A stretch of 64,000 bases of DNA, from the NCBI GenBank assembly GCA_008694505.1, contig VZDJ01000056.1, forward strand, positions 8,600,786 through 8,664,785, in the 5' to 3' direction. Both the position numbers and the translations under genes were made by a program. This DNA comes from Cyanoderma ruficeps (taxonomy: Eukaryota; Chordata; Aves; Passeriformes; Timaliidae). The notes beneath the pieces are model-generated. The model was not told where the DNA came from and did not search any database. It saw nothing but the letters and a program-made list of their open reading frames with translations. Below, one piece after another: positions 1 to 10,190 of this stretch (position 1 is its first letter; every line of letters starts with the position of its first letter).

Positions 1-2036
1 TGTGAGGAAGACAGCTGGATGCAAATACAGATGAAAGCAAGTCCAGCAGGAGAGATGAGGTTGTACTTGCATGGGTGCACAGGCACACACAAACCAAATT
101 GCCTTTGTTGTAATTGTAAACTTGCATTTTCCAAATCTTTCAAAGTGTAATTCTGTATTTTCCTCACATTATGTCTTTTGGATTGGTCCCTGTGAAGGAA
201 AGAAAAAGAAATCATTCTGCTGTGAAATCCAGTGTGTCTGTCAGAGAAATATAATCTACCATTTCAAATTCCAGTTGTGGGTAACTTGTTGATGGACAAT
301 TTGTTTGATTTTCAAGGTGACAAATACAAGCAGTTGCCTCTGAGTGGACTCTTGGCTACTCTGTACAAAATAATTTACTTTTGTCCTTTTTCAAGCTGCC
401 TTTTGGGCCTATCATGAATGAACCAGCTGCCTTGAAACTTGGATAAAATATTATTCTTTTACATATATAACAAACCAGTGAAACAGTAAAAATAACATTG
501 GCATAAGCTTGCCAAGGGGATTTGGTTGAACCATTAGGTAAGGTCTGCCAGATATATATAGTTTCAGCTGTTAAAATTGCATATTCATGTGTTTTCCATA
601 TACCTATTGGCCTCTCTCTCAGAGAACTTTGGAATATTTTTTTACTAGACTATAATTAAACAACAGCAATTGAGACAGGGTATTCCCCAGAAATTGCAAA
701 ATGAGGAGTATGTGGTGGCCACTTGCAGAGTTGCTCATTAATCTTGAGAAAATTCGAAAAGAACAGACTTGGTGTGAAGAAATTGGGGAGGGGGGAGGTG
801 GGCCATAGGACTAAAGCACAATCTTACTGTACACGTGTTTTGCAGATTTAAGTTTTGTGTGCAAGGAATGCAATTGAAATAAGTCCCTACAGTCCGGCCA
901 GTCTATATTATTTGTCCATATTATTTCCCCCTACCCCTAGAAACTGACTTGAGCTGGTGCCATGTGTCCCAATGCCATCAGTCTGTATGTCTGGGAATAA
1001 TTCACTCCTAGGCTAGCCTAGATTTTTGATGATTTCCCTGCCATACAACTCTAGCTTGCTCTATTTATGAAGCAGTGAGTCAAGTTCTCTGTTTCTTTTT
1101 TTCAATGAAACACAGCATTGAGGACCTTCTGGGATGTTTGTGTTGGTGAAGTTTTCTTTCCTGACAGCTCTGCCTTACCAGGGTTACCTTCTCAGTAGGA
1201 CTTACAAAATTGTCTTGATATAGCAAGAAGTAATTAATTAAAAGAACGTTCTTTCTTGCCCTGTCTGTGGGAAATTAGAATTTTCAGACCCCCTACCCCA
1301 AATCAGCTTGGATCAGGAGTGTTAAGCCTAATCCTGGAATATTTATTACTCGAGAGCTGTGCCATCTAAATCGGGAGGTCACGTTTCTGCTGCAGATGAG
1401 CCTGCAGCACTGCTAAATTCAGCAGGACGGCAGGGAAGTCATCCAAAGCTCTCACTATGGCTTACACATTGTCACCCACCCACCTCCAAAGTATTTATGT
1501 GACCTATCAAAGCTTCTGTTTCTTCGCTCGCTTGGGTTAAGCATTGACGCCGTTGTCTTTGGAGACCTGTGCTTCAGACTCAAGCTGTTCAGATGGATGG
1601 TCAGAGCAGAAAATGGGCTGAGCAGGGCCTCTGAAATGCTCCAGCATGGAAATGCACACAGGTGTAAGTTCTGGGTGTGAGATGGTGGCTGTCCATGCCG
1701 TGTTCTCCACCACTCCACACTGCAGTCCCACCTCACACACATCACCTTGCCATGTCTCTGATCTTACATCCACCACATGCTATTTTGTAAGCTTTTGCAC
1801 AGCAGAGCCGTGAAAGTGGTCCAAGGATAAGTGTTTAAAAGGATTTTAGAAGAATATGATAGTGGAGCCAAATGTAATCCTAAACTTACCCCAAGATTAA
1901 AGAAAGCAAACATGGTTTTTACATAGAGCCTATTTTTGTCATGTACTAGGTTCTCGTGTGTGCCACTGTCTTCCTCCTCTTCTGTAAGAACCATATGAGT
2001 ATTAATTCATAGCCTTACAGACAAAATTATCTAGTT
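1..2036. other. Noncoding DNA, nothing recognised
   Basis: Mixed AT-rich sequence with stops in all frames. The short open frames here show no domain, no codon-like pattern and no splice context. I recognise no repeat family. The segment could be intergenic or intronic. Confidence 0.6.
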
Positions 2037-2084
2037 AGCTACCTATCTACCTATCTACCTACCTACGTATTTACTTACGTTTAT
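2037..2084. repeat. CTAC/CTAT tetranucleotide microsatellite
   Basis: About eleven 4-bp units of the CTAY type (ctacctatctacctac), decaying at the right into gtatttacttacg. This is seen directly. Such tracts are usually polymorphic in length. No gene is nearby. Confidence 0.85.
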
Positions 2085-3391
2085 ATTTTTAATACATTTT
2101 GCTCTTGCTTTGACAAGAGAGTTTTCTGTCTTGGACGGTTAAGATGGTTGCTTTTGGGTTTGGAAAAAAATGGTGTTTTGATTTCCAGGTGTGTAGAAAC
2201 TATGCTGGTGTTGCTCAGTTTAAGGAAGACCTGTGGTCTTGAACAGGGAAGTTCTGATATTTCAAGTATACAGGCATTAATGAGAAAATACTGAAAAAAA
2301 ATTCATGATATAAAAACAATCAGTTTCTGGGACTTCCTTTTTCCTTTTTTTATTTTTTTTATGTCAGCAGTCTACAAACATTTCTTTGGAGAAGTTTATT
2401 GGCTGTGCAGACGTTTGTACTGATATTACACAAGTGTCTCTTGTCTTGATATCTTGTGAGAAGTCAGTCGTAAACTCCTGTCATGTCTGTTTTCTTTGTC
2501 TCTTATTTCTTGGGTCCCAGTATAATGTAGGTTAGACATCACTGACACGCTCAGTGTATCAGTTTCCTGAAGCTGATTATCCACCAAATTCTAAATCTCA
2601 GAGCAACAGAACTTGAATTTCCTAGATTAAGCATCCAAATAACAAAGGAGGAAGGGGATGGCGGTGGGGGAAGGAGGAAAAGAAAGAAAATTGGCTCATT
2701 CTTTCCTAATTTTAATAAATAAAATTAAAAACCAAAACAGTGCTAACTAACTACTGGAATTATTTTAGGAGGACTTTGCACATCTGAGGCCTGGTGTGCT
2801 GTGGGCAGTGCACCCAGAGCAGCTTTCTTCTGCCTATTCTGCTTTTTGAATATCAGAACCCCCCCTTCACAGCAGGGAAAACTAGTGAACAGAAAAGCTA
2901 AATGCTAAATGTCCCACTGGAGGTTCTTGGCGAAACTAGGAGCAGCACTCAGAGATTCTGGCTCCTGTTTCAATATCTTAATTACATAATTAGCCTTGCT
3001 TAAATCAGGTCATGTGGCACTCAATCTGACTTCCTTTGCTGTCGTGCTATCTGTGCTATGTAATTCTCATGCCAAGATAATGTGCAGAGCCTTAAATAAT
3101 CCAAGATTTTCTAGTAAGGCATGGTAAAAAGTTAATTTAAAAAAAAAAATCACATAAACATATATATAAGGAAATTAACACTGTTAGAGATTAACATAAT
3201 CAAACAAAATATGGTTCATTACAACTGTATATATTTCCATGCATTTAAATGAATGCTGATTGAAGGGAAAATGTATTTTCTCTGCACTGAATTGAAACAC
3301 AAGAGCAAAACAAGTGAGCTTCTTTTAAGAATCTGTAGCTAAGAAATTTATTTCATAGGTAACAAATGGTAAACGGACAGGAATAGTTATT
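2085..3391. other. Noncoding DNA, nothing recognised
   Basis: AT-rich sequence with scattered A and T runs (about 2287-2300, 2340-2362 and 3138-3150). There is no repeat family, exon or RNA that I can support. Confidence 0.6.
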
Positions 3392-3538
3392 TCTGTTAAA
3401 GGAATAAATCTGCTGAAATACTGTGAAACATTTTCTGTGCAGCAAGCCACAATATATACAATAATGCAGTAAAATCCTCCACCAAATATCTGTTAAAGGA
3501 ATAAACCTGTCAAAAGAATTAATTTTCTGTGCAACAAG
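3392..3538 (+). repeat. Imperfect direct repeat, two copies about 97 bp apart
   Basis: The string tctgttaaaggaataaa occurs at 3392 and again at 3489. In both copies it is followed by the string ttttctgtgc, at 3431 and at 3524, then by agcaag or aacaag. The second copy is shorter inside. This looks like a local segmental duplication that has since diverged. No known repeat family is recognised, and neither copy has an open reading frame of interest. Confidence 0.7.
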
Positions 3539-4643
3539 GTTATTCATTCAACAGGCTTCCACCATATGTAATTTATGAAGCAAATTATACTATTCCAAAA
3601 AGGAAAGGGAAGCTCATACAATGCAGTTTAAACTACAGAAAGACTGGCTGGAAGAATGCAGCCTTAAAAGTCAGGAAATCTTCGAGCAGAGCCAACTGCC
3701 TGAGCAAGGAGCTCTCAGTGTGCACCAAATGCTTTACCATGACTGTGGGGACAAAAAAAGAACGCCCTTCTCATCATATATGAAGCAAACCTGGCGATGT
3801 AATAGGCAGGGGAACAGTTCACATTTCAGATTTCTATTCAGAAATGTACTTTCCTGGTGTATCCCACATTTCTGGGTGATCAGGAGATGCAGTCCAGTCC
3901 TAGCAGAATTACCAGTCCAGTGAATCAAAGGGTACTGGAAGTATTACTGCTTGAATTAGGGAATCCTGTAGGATGTAATAATACCTGCTGGCGTTTTCTT
4001 TACTGCTGCTTTCAGCCTCATGCTGTTTTTTACTTTGGTGCCATTGAGTTTGAATGCAGGAGGAAAAGGGACTCACCAGCACTCAGAAAATGTACTTGTC
4101 CCCTCCAGTAACTGCAATCATTTTGTACCAAAAAGCATTGAAAAGTGCTACATGAAGGTGTGGTCTCTTTTACCTGCAGGTACACCTTCCCTGTCTGAGC
4201 CAAATTCATCAAAATAATCAAACTTTGCCCCGTGCCAGATCTATAATTTGAAAATCCCTTTGTAATTTTTTTCCTTGGCTATCTGTCTGGGGGGCATTGT
4301 AACTTTTGGGTGAAGTCTTGTAAGCCAGCCTGAAGTGTCATCCTCATTGTCAAGTCTAAAGCATCCGAAATACTTTATTTACAAGTCTTTAATTTCATGC
4401 AAAAGTCTTCCAGTCCTGGGCAGATTAATTTTCACTGTGTCTCAATCTTATTATTTTAATAACTTTTCACTACCCTCTAAGCAAGTAGAGTGTTGATTCC
4501 TGGAATAATGATAAGGTTTCCTTAAAAAAAAAAACTGAGGCAGGGTGAAAGTCGATTTGTTTGAGCTTTTGTTACAAATCCAGAGACTAAGCCAGGTTCA
4601 GTGGGGTTCATGAAGCTTTTGGCAAATGTGGGTTGAGCGTCAC
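3539..4643. other. Noncoding DNA, nothing recognised
   Basis: Several overlapping short open frames of 60-100 codons occur on both strands at 3.5-4.2 kb. They conflict with each other and encode nothing recognisable. No repeat family is seen. Confidence 0.55.
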
Positions 4644-4810
4644 CGTAGAATCACAGAATGGTTTGGGTTGGAATTGACTTTAAAACCCATCCAGTTCCAC
4701 CCCCTGTCAGGGACGGGACATATTCCTTTACCCCAGGTTGCTCCAAATCCCATACAGCCTGGCCTTGGACAATTCCAAGATTGGGACAAGTGATCTCCCA
4801 AGCTAGGTAT
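4644..4810 (-). mobile_element. CR1 LINE, truncated 3' end
   Basis: On the plus strand the copy begins tagaatcacagaatggtttg, the reverse complement of the avian CR1 3' terminus. It continues with the diagnostic blocks gttggaattgac, catccagttccacccc, caggttgctccaa and cctggccttgga. CR1 elements are 5'-truncated non-LTR retrotransposons whose 3' ends carry short octamer repeats rather than poly-A. This copy lies on the minus strand, is about 165 bp long and is clearly diverged and inactive. Similarity fades after about 4805. Confidence 0.9.
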
Positions 4811-7800
4811 GAGGGAATATGCACTGATATATTATTTTGGGTGTAAATCAAGTGCGACTCAGAGAAATGTGGCAGTGTAGTTAAACCACCATTGCTTTTT
4901 CTGGGTATGGTTAACCCAGAGCTAAGAGAAGAATTCAAGGTATGGGATCCCCATGACATGGGTGATCCCTTTCAAACATAATTCCACGGGTAAGGAGTGG
5001 AGAAAATGCAGAAATCATACCAGATAATTGAAAAAAATAGCAAAAATGGTACAGCCACCTTTGCATTTTGAGATAGACTAAAACCTGTGCTTCCTTTAAA
5101 CAGCAGCTGTAGTCACCTGGAGGACTGCTCAGGAGGGAAGCAAGCACGAGCAATAATTCACAGCCAGTTTACAGATAGCCTCCAGTGGGGAAGCTCAGGC
5201 AAAGATTACAGAAAAAAGATTTAGACTTCCAGGGATTGTCCGTTCCAGGTCTATTTATTTACATAAATTTGTCAAAGCAGAATTAAAAGCATCAGTTAAG
5301 ATCCAGAAATCCATATTTGTGATTGAGCTAGGTGTAATACTTGAAAGTATGTACTTATCAAATTGCAATATCGCTTTGTTTTCTTCCTGCAGGCAAACTA
5401 AAGAATAAATTGCCTCCCATGCAAATCCGCTCATCTGGTTTTTGTTGGGTTTTTTTATTTTCTTTTTTTTTTCCTGTTTTGTTTCATTTTGTTTTATCAT
5501 TCAGTCACTGAAATCTGATCTCCAAAAAATGTAGGCAGATGTACAGAAGACTTATTTTTCCCTTGGCACACAGTTTAAAAACTTATAAATTAACTCCCAC
5601 TCTTTTAAATCATCCTTCTCGAGGTGTTCCAGCCAGGCATCTTCACTGGCTGCCACATCCTAAATTCCTTGGGATTTGCTGTTGGCCTGAAATTATTGTG
5701 CTATGTGAGCTCATCATCTGGGATATTAAAAATATCCGTTACTTCAAATGTGGTTCGTATACCCAGTGGCATTTGAGTAAACAGCAACATCACTGACTCA
5801 GGGATCCAGCTTGGCCCTGTGACACGTACTAAGTGCAAAAGCAACACCATTTTAGGGAAGAACAGAACTCGAGGATTATTTTGTTTATATATTATTGACT
5901 GGAAGGGAGATCTGGCCTCCTAAGCAAGTGTATAAAAAGATCTAGGAAACAGAGGCCAGAAAAATAAATCATTGTTGAAATAAAATTTCAAGTTTCCTGC
6001 TCCTGACCTCCTCAAGAAAGGTCTCATTTTTCCTTTCTCTCATATTTTGAGTGTTGCACGGAACTGTAAACCACAAAGTGCTTTCTCAATGATGGATTTT
6101 ACTCCTATTCCAGGCTGAGTTCTGCTGCTGAGGAGATTTTGTTTACTGAGTATGCTCACCATTTGAGTTGTGGTTGTTGTTTAAATAACTGATTAAATTG
6201 CTGATAAAGACTATTCAAGTTAGAGAACATCCTGAGTGGTCTAAAATATTGAAAAGCTAGCCATTAGTTGAGATTGACAATAAAGTCTGATTAATAGTTT
6301 GATTTTTAAAACAATTACATAAAAATATTGTTTGAAATCACTCATTTTAAACAGCTGACATTTTAATGCATAAATATAATTACAGACTCTTTAAGAAGAA
6401 CCCAATTTTGGCCTTGATATATATGCTGGCAATTGTGTATTTGAAATAGAATCATAAAATGTAAAAATTTTATATTTAATCACTAGTGTCAAAAATTATT
6501 AGGTAATAACCACAGCAGGAGAGAATGTGATAAAAGATACAAAGGCCCATATTTAAAACATAATTTTTCTAATACTCACTATGATTTTAAGATGTCATGC
6601 CGTCATATGAAGGTGAGCGGGTCAGACGCAAAGTTGACTTTTCCTTTTTTTTTTTTAATGTGAAGTGATCAATTTACACTCACGGATGGGTTAAGCTTAC
6701 TGGAAGCCCAAGTCCTCTTTGTCCACCCTCCAGGTATGTCCCAGGGCCATCAGGCCTGTACCTGTCTGCTCCCCATGGGTGACGTTAAACCATCCTCCCA
6801 CCCAAACCTGGCTCGGCGCTCCTGAGCAGTGCAGGCACGGAACAGGAGCTGGAGGAACTTCTGAAAAGAAATCTGTCATCTCACAAAATGCTGTTTAATT
6901 ATCTCACACCTGGTGGCTTTCCACGAGGAACGAGGGGGTTTTCCTTTCAGATGCTTAACGTCTCCCTGCAGCACCAACCTGAGTGCCTCCTGACGGAGAG
7001 AAAAGGGCTCTCACGGCCCTATTGGAGGCTGTAACAGTGCACAAAGCAGGAGAATCTCATCCACCGGGTGCTCTCACTGCCTTTAAGCCCCTTTTTGGTC
7101 AGCAGAGATGACTCTGATCCTTGTAGTTTGCTGTTTGTCTCAGCAATCTTTTTTCCAGACATGCAATAACTACTGCGAAAAATGCATCTGCTATTTCCAG
7201 TCCATTTGTGACCATCAAAAGATCTGAGGTTTTTAAGTCACAGCCCCACACGAATGATACCATACAACTTGCAGAGCAGAAGGCTGATGTATGAGCATTA
7301 TTCCTTACTGCAGTGACTTATTTAGCTCTGGGACAGAGCTCAAGAATTTATAAGCCTTGAAGAAAGGAGTCCCTGCCCCGGCCACCTCACAAAAGTGCTC
7401 TGCAATCACATCTCTGCTTTCCTAAAGGAACTAATAGGATCAGTCCCAACAGAGGCAGAAGAGGAAAGAGCAGCAATGTGGCAGGATAATGGCCAGGCAT
7501 TTCTGCTATTACCCCTGTAGTGCCTTTGAGTGACCACTTTTAAGTGGAGAATTGGGGTTTGTGGAGTACTTTAGTGTCATTTTTACTCTCCAATTTTTTT
7601 TTACTCTGGCTTTGCTTAAATGAAAACTGCTTTTGAACTGCTCTCCACTGTGGCTGCCTGCACAGGAGGGAGAAATGGCATAGGCATAGCAGGAGTCCTG
7701 CATTTCAAAACTCTTCAGCACCTACTGGAGCCATCCAGGGGACCATCTTTCCATCCATGGGTGATCAGTCCTCTGTGGCAAGAAAAGGGGATGGGGACAA

Positions 7801-8180
7801 GGTCTGGAGGAGGAAATCCTTTTCTTAAGGCTGCAGATACTTCTGGATTACTGCCAGACTGGAAATAAGATTTTTGCTACGTGTAATAAGGGCGATCCAG
7901 AAGTGCTGAGGAAATTAAAATAAATTCAGAGACAAAATTAAATTTTAGATTGAAACACCAAGGATTATTGGTTTTTATCTAGAAGGCAGGTGATGGTATT
8001 TAGCAAACCAGGTGATTTTTAAATCGTATGTGTAATCATTTAATAAAAGTTACCGAGAGTAATTTGAAAAGAAAGTAGACAAAGTGGAAGAGGTAGGTCA
8101 AGACAGTGTTTTGTTCGGTCAGGAGGCCAAACAGAAAGATGTCTAAATGAATAAAAAATGTTTATTTCTTAGTCCCAAAA
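4811..8180. other. Noncoding DNA, one T-rich tract
   Basis: About 3.4 kb with no supported gene. A T-rich tract with tttgt and ttttt blocks lies at about 5439-5498, and a run of 12 T lies at about 6644-6656. The segment at 6.1-6.6 kb is especially AT-rich. Short open frames on both strands encode nothing recognisable. Confidence 0.55.
5439..5498. repeat. T-rich low-complexity tract
   Basis: An interrupted T tract with G and C interruptions (ggtttttgttgggttttttt and onwards). It could be a very old poly-T or retroposon tail or simple slippage DNA. No adjoining element is recognised. Confidence 0.6.
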
Positions 8181-8425
8181 TTATAGAAACACAGTGGCCT
8201 GGGTATGAAGGGACTTTTAAAGCTCATCCCATTCCACTCCCTGCCATGGGCAGGGACATCTTCCACTGCCCCAGGCTGCTCCAAGCCCTGTCCAGCCTGT
8301 CCTTGCACATTTCCAGAGATCCAGGGGCAGCCACAGCTTTACTTGGCACCACCACCCTCACCGGGAAGCATTTCTTCATAATATCAGATTTAAAGCTTTT
8401 GCCACAGAAAATCTGTTCCTGACAA
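8181..8425 (-). mobile_element. CR1 LINE, truncated 3' end
   Basis: The plus strand carries a diverged CR1 3' end. Its blocks are ctgccatgggcagggacatc, caggctgctccaagccctgt, ccagcctgtccttg and cagccacagctt, followed by the older internal block accaccctcaccgggaagca and tttcttcataatatc. The orientation is minus, with the element's 3' terminus at the low-coordinate edge (ttatagaaacacag). About 245 bp is recognisable, with no intact coding capacity. Similarity is lost near 8425, although the following 100 bp could be an even more diverged extension. Confidence 0.9.
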
Positions 8426-8590
8426 CACTTCTACAGTTTGCTAGAGTTCACCTCAGAGCATCCCCAGTAGGCACCACGTGTTTGTCCTCTTTGGGCAAAC
8501 TTCCCCAGAGCTTCCAGGCTAGAAAGATCTTTTCTACCACTTCTCATGGCCTTTCTTATGTTCTCACTTAAGAAGTGCCTGGGTTTGCCA

Positions 8591-8710
8591 GTTTTAAGTT
8601 CTTTAATTTAAATGAAAATTAAATTTTTATGTTATTATTAAATTATTTTGTTAAAATTATTTCATTATTAAATTTTTAAATTATTAAATTTAATTTTAAG
8701 TTTAATATTG
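8591..8710. repeat. AT-rich low-complexity block
   Basis: Nearly pure A/T for 120 bp, built from degenerate taaattt and attatta words (for example ttattattaaattattttg). It may be an old AT tandem repeat. It has no coding content. Such DNA may act as a flexible or matrix-attachment-like segment, but that is inference only. Confidence 0.7.
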
Positions 8711-8810
8711 TTCTGTATGCCCTTTAATGTCGGCTGATGAAATGTCACTCACCAGGAGCCACGGACAGAAGCAATCACCAAAATTTTGGTAATGAGATAA
8801 CAGACGTAGG

Positions 8811-8840
8811 TCAGGAGTGTTTTGATCAGGAGTGTTTTGT
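8811..8840 (+). repeat. 15-bp tandem duplication
   Basis: tcaggagtgttttga is followed directly by tcaggagtgttttgt, two 15-bp units differing at the last base. This is a recent local duplication by slippage. Confidence 0.9.
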
Positions 8841-9010
8841 TTCTCCAAAGCAGCTGAGAATTGCTGGAGTTTCGTAGTAGCCAAACTACAAACCCGTGGG
8901 TTTTGCTTTATTTCCTGTCAAGAAATACGTGAGCGCAACCCAGCTCTGTCATACAGGGGAAATAATTCCAAATGAGGGACTCACTGGTGTCAGTGTTTAC
9001 TGATGGTTTA

Positions 9011-9044
9011 GCTGATGAGTAGATGTAGTTGATGAGTAGATGTA
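9011..9044 (+). repeat. 17-bp tandem duplication
   Basis: gctgatgagtagatgta is followed directly by gttgatgagtagatgta, two 17-bp units differing at one base. It lies only 170 bp from another two-copy tandem at 8811-8840, so this stretch appears prone to small duplications. Confidence 0.9.
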
Positions 9045-9404
9045 TTGCTGGCAGATACTTTGCAGCCCTCAGAGGAGACAGCTCTGCTTCCAACAAAACT
9101 GTCTCTGAGCCAAAGTGGAAAAGCATCTCCACCCTCACCTTGCTAATCCGGGTGAGTCAGCTGAATTTGGTTGAACTGATCTACTCAAAATCGAAGAGAA
9201 CGTGTTAGTACTCCTCTTTTTCATCACCAGACTTATCTTCTCCACTGAAGAGTGGGTTAATAGTTCAGGAAGATCTGTGGAGTTTGGGAAGCAGCCAAGG
9301 TAGTGCCACTTCTAAATGTGGCACCTAGGAACAGCAGGAGAAGCAGTTTGTGTCCAGCGTCTGATCTGCACTGACCATCTGAAAATAATTATATGCAAGC
9401 AAAC
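9045..9404. other. Noncoding DNA, nothing recognised
   Basis: A mixed-composition spacer between the small tandem duplications and the TA/CA microsatellite. No repeat family or exon is seen. Confidence 0.5.
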
Positions 9405-9470
9405 ATAAATATATACAGACATACATTATATATATATATATATGTATATACACACACATATGTATGTATA
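9405..9470. repeat. TA/CA/GTAT microsatellite
   Basis: A compound simple repeat with an acatac part, then tatatatatata, then gtatatacacacaca, then tatgtatgtata. It creates a spurious tyrosine- and isoleucine-rich reading frame on both strands. It is probably length-polymorphic. Confidence 0.9.
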
Positions 9471-9982
9471 GGGGAAAGAGCTCTGGTAATCAGTTTAAAT
9501 ATAGCCAGCCTAAACTCCTCACTCGTACATCCTGATGAGCCAGGGGTTGCTTGTTTGTTTGGGGTTTGTTTTTCCTCACGCATTGTTTCTGGAGCAGATG
9601 GGCTTATCTCTGCAGAGGGGCTCTCAGCAAAGTGCTTTATCAGATCACCCTCCTGATTGCAGCACAAAAACAGCCTTTCTGTCTTCCTAGCAGGGATGTA
9701 TGGGAAAACCTCTCTCCCAGTTTCACATGTGTCCTTGCTGCATTTTTGTTTGATGCCGTTGGCTTCTTTGGGGTTGGTGTGACAAGAGTTTACAGCAGGC
9801 AGGAGCCACCAAAGCGCTCTGATGATAAAATCTTCCAGTTTGTTGATGCTATGGCCAGTTCTTTGTAATTCATGAGTTTGTTCACAGTGGGTGATTTTAG
9901 CCAGTATATTGACAGGAATTTTTAATCTCTGTAGTATCTCTGGGATGATGCAAGCAGAAGGCTGTTTATGTCTTTCACAAGC
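9471..9982. other. Noncoding DNA with conflicting open frames
   Basis: The longest open frame of the window (200 codons, minus strand, 9389-9991) covers this stretch. It overlaps plus-strand frames, runs into the microsatellite at its end, and shows no domain. I do not treat it as a gene. The sequence just upstream of 9983 may be more of the L2 element, but I see no clear motif there. Confidence 0.5.
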
Positions 9983-10190
9983 ATCCTTCACCCCTACCGT
10001 GTTGGCTTTAGATGTATGTTTAATACAGGGGTGGTTATTTCTTGCTGATCTCTACTTGGCAATGGCCACTGAAAATAAATCTATGTTGATTTTATTAGAT
10101 CTGTCAACAGTCCTTGATGTTATTGACAATGAGGTTTTGTTGACTTGTGGAAATGGAAGGAAAACTTCCTCAGGTTGGACATTTTCTTAG
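9983..10190 (+). mobile_element. Ancient L2-type LINE, reverse transcriptase fragment with motif A
   Basis: Translation of 9983-10036 gives LHPYRVGFRCMFNTG, which aligns by eye with the L2-clade RT block of the type PYQSGFRPGHSTE. After a frame change, 10041-10142 gives LADLYLAMATENK, then SMLILLDLSTVLDVIDNEVL. This matches the conserved RT block in which LLDLSAAFDTVDH carries the first catalytic aspartate. The distance from GFR to LLDLS, about 29 codons, is as expected for this family. L2-clade LINEs are non-LTR retrotransposons encoding an endonuclease and RT. This copy is frameshifted and dead. A CR1-clade origin is possible from this part alone. The downstream piece at 13567 favours L2. 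Confidence 0.8.

Noticed and set aside
785..802. G-rich run considered as a G-quadruplex
   Set aside because: Only three tracts of three or more G separated by loops; it fails the four-tract rule.
9389..9991. 200-codon minus-strand open frame, the longest in the window
   Set aside because: It ends in microsatellite-encoded Tyr/Ile/Val, overlaps plus-strand frames, borders the L2 relic and shows no domain. Length alone is compatible with chance over 64 kb.
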